Source of the DNA: an uncultured Porphyromonadaceae bacterium
GTDB taxonomy: Bacteria; Bacteroidota; Bacteroidia; Bacteroidales; Muribaculaceae
DNA length: 5,559 bases
Direction of reading: 5' to 3'
NCBI GenBank assembly: GCA_947166165.1
Contig: CAMVDK010000205.1
Coordinates: forward strand, 1 to 5,559
Below are positions 5,084-5,559 of this stretch, in pieces. The notes beneath the pieces were generated by a model, which had not been told where the DNA came from, searched no databases, and saw only the letters and a list, made by a program, of their open reading frames with translations. Position 1 is the stretch's first letter, and the number at the start of each line of letters is the position of its first letter. Both the position numbers and the translations under genes were made by a program.

Positions 5084-5559
5084 TTACTTGGTGAGAATCA
5101 TCTTCTTGCTGGCGAGCTCACGGCCGTTGGCGATGAGGCTGTAGATGTACATGCCGGCCTGCAGGTTGCCGCCGTGCAGGGTCACGCTGCCAGAACCCAT
5201 GTCGGTCACGGGCAGCTGCTGCACTTGCTTGCCCTGCAAGTCGTAGATGCAAATCATGGCCGTGGTCGTGCCCTCGGGCAGGTTGTAGCTGATGCGCGTG
5301 TCGCTGCTGAACGGGTTGGGGTCGTTCTGTGCGAGTACTTCGGTTGAGCGGTCGGTAAGTAGCTGTTCCAAACCGCTGCTCTGTGCGGGAGCATGGTTGA
5401 CTGCTGGGGTGGAGAGCTGCCTCCGCAGCTCCTCGTTGTCGGCCTTGACAGTGGCCAGTTCTCCGCTGAGCTCGTTCACAGCTTTCACCAGGATGGGAAT
5501 CACTGCGATGTAGTCCACGCTGAGCATGCCATCTGCGTCATGCTCCACCAACTCGGGCA
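5084..5559 (-). CDS. T9SS-sorted protein, C-terminal part: S74 chaperone-like end, coiled coil and type A sorting domain
   Basis: The frame is open to the right edge, so the N-terminus lies outside the window; an apparent TTG start at 5551 is only an internal Leu codon. The first visible residues, PELVEHDADGMLSVDYIAVIPILVKAVNEL, match what follows the 'IAQEVEEVF' stretch of tail-fibre/Peptidase S74 intramolecular chaperone domains, which help trimerise and then sometimes cleave themselves off. A heptad-like helix follows (SGELATVKADNEELRRQL), then a Pro/Ala/Ser-rich linker. The last 81 residues (5087-5329) are a typical T9SS type A C-terminal domain: QNDPNPFSSDTRISYNLPEG, then IYDLQGKQV, NLQAGMYIYSLI and KKMILTK. 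It directs export across the outer membrane and is normally removed there. The catalytic part of S74 is not visible, so self-cleavage cannot be judged. Strongly GC-rich, and only 12 bases from the C25 peptidase gene. Confidence 0.88.
   Translation of the reverse strand, partial: PELVEHDADGMLSVDYIAVIPILVKAVNELSGELATVKADNEELRRQLSTPAVNHAPAQSSGLEQLLTDRSTEVLAQNDPNPFSSDTRISYNLPEGTTTAMICIYDLQGKQVQQLPVTDMGSGSVTLHGGNLQAGMYIYSLIANGRELASKKMILTK
5087..5329 (-). other. T9SS type A C-terminal sorting domain (coding segment)
   Basis: The 81 codons encode the module with its landmarks in order: NPNP-type opening (NDPNPF), a beta strand, IYDLQGKQV, a Gly-rich turn, LQAGMYIYSL and a Lys-rich end. This is the single strongest marker here that the host uses the type IX secretion system. 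None of the other genes whose C-terminus is visible carries it. Confidence 0.88.

Overview
The window reads as Bacteroidota DNA, most likely from a gut or rumen Bacteroidales (Prevotellaceae- or Muribaculaceae-like). The evidence is a type A T9SS sorting domain, a C25 (gingipain-family) peptidase, a BspA-like leucine-rich-repeat protein, dockerin-type calcium loops on short secreted proteins, and a promoter of the Bacteroidota form (TTTG-N19-TAnnTTTG). The genus is inferred from family content, not proven.

Every supported gene lies on the minus strand, so in the direction of transcription the order runs right to left. (1) At 5084-5559 is the C-terminal part of a surface protein, with the end of an S74/tail-fibre intramolecular chaperone-like region, a coiled coil and a T9SS type A sorting domain. 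(2) Twelve bases later, at 2768-5071, is a full-length 767-residue C25 cysteine peptidase with visible His/Cys catalytic motifs. It ends in a '3-coathanger stack'-type domain rather than a recognisable T9SS sorting domain. (3) At 1615-2697, behind a good Bacteroidota promoter, is a secreted leucine-rich-repeat protein with half a dockerin at its C-terminus. (4) At 1183-1452 is an orphan copy of the same coathanger-type domain without a signal peptide, preceded by degenerate short repeats and a palindrome (about 1504-1609). (5) At 223-1107 is a secreted protein of a Bacteroidales family without known function, ending in a two-loop dockerin. (6) At 1-135 is the start of another secreted protein whose first mature residues resemble the opening strand of a cohesin-like domain; it runs off the left edge.

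All five complete or partial genes whose ends can be judged encode exported or surface proteins, built from different N-terminal modules and a small set of exchangeable C-terminal modules (T9SS type A domain, coathanger-type domain, full dockerin, half dockerin). A plausible reading is a surface/secretome island in which a protease, an adhesin-like LRR protein and dockerin proteins are displayed, possibly with cohesin-dockerin contacts. That joint role is inference. The peptidase gene is visibly more AT-rich than its neighbours, which suggests a different history. No RNA gene, CRISPR array or transposase was found. No stretch over 300 bases lacks a gene; the longest gap is 1453-1614, which holds repeats only.
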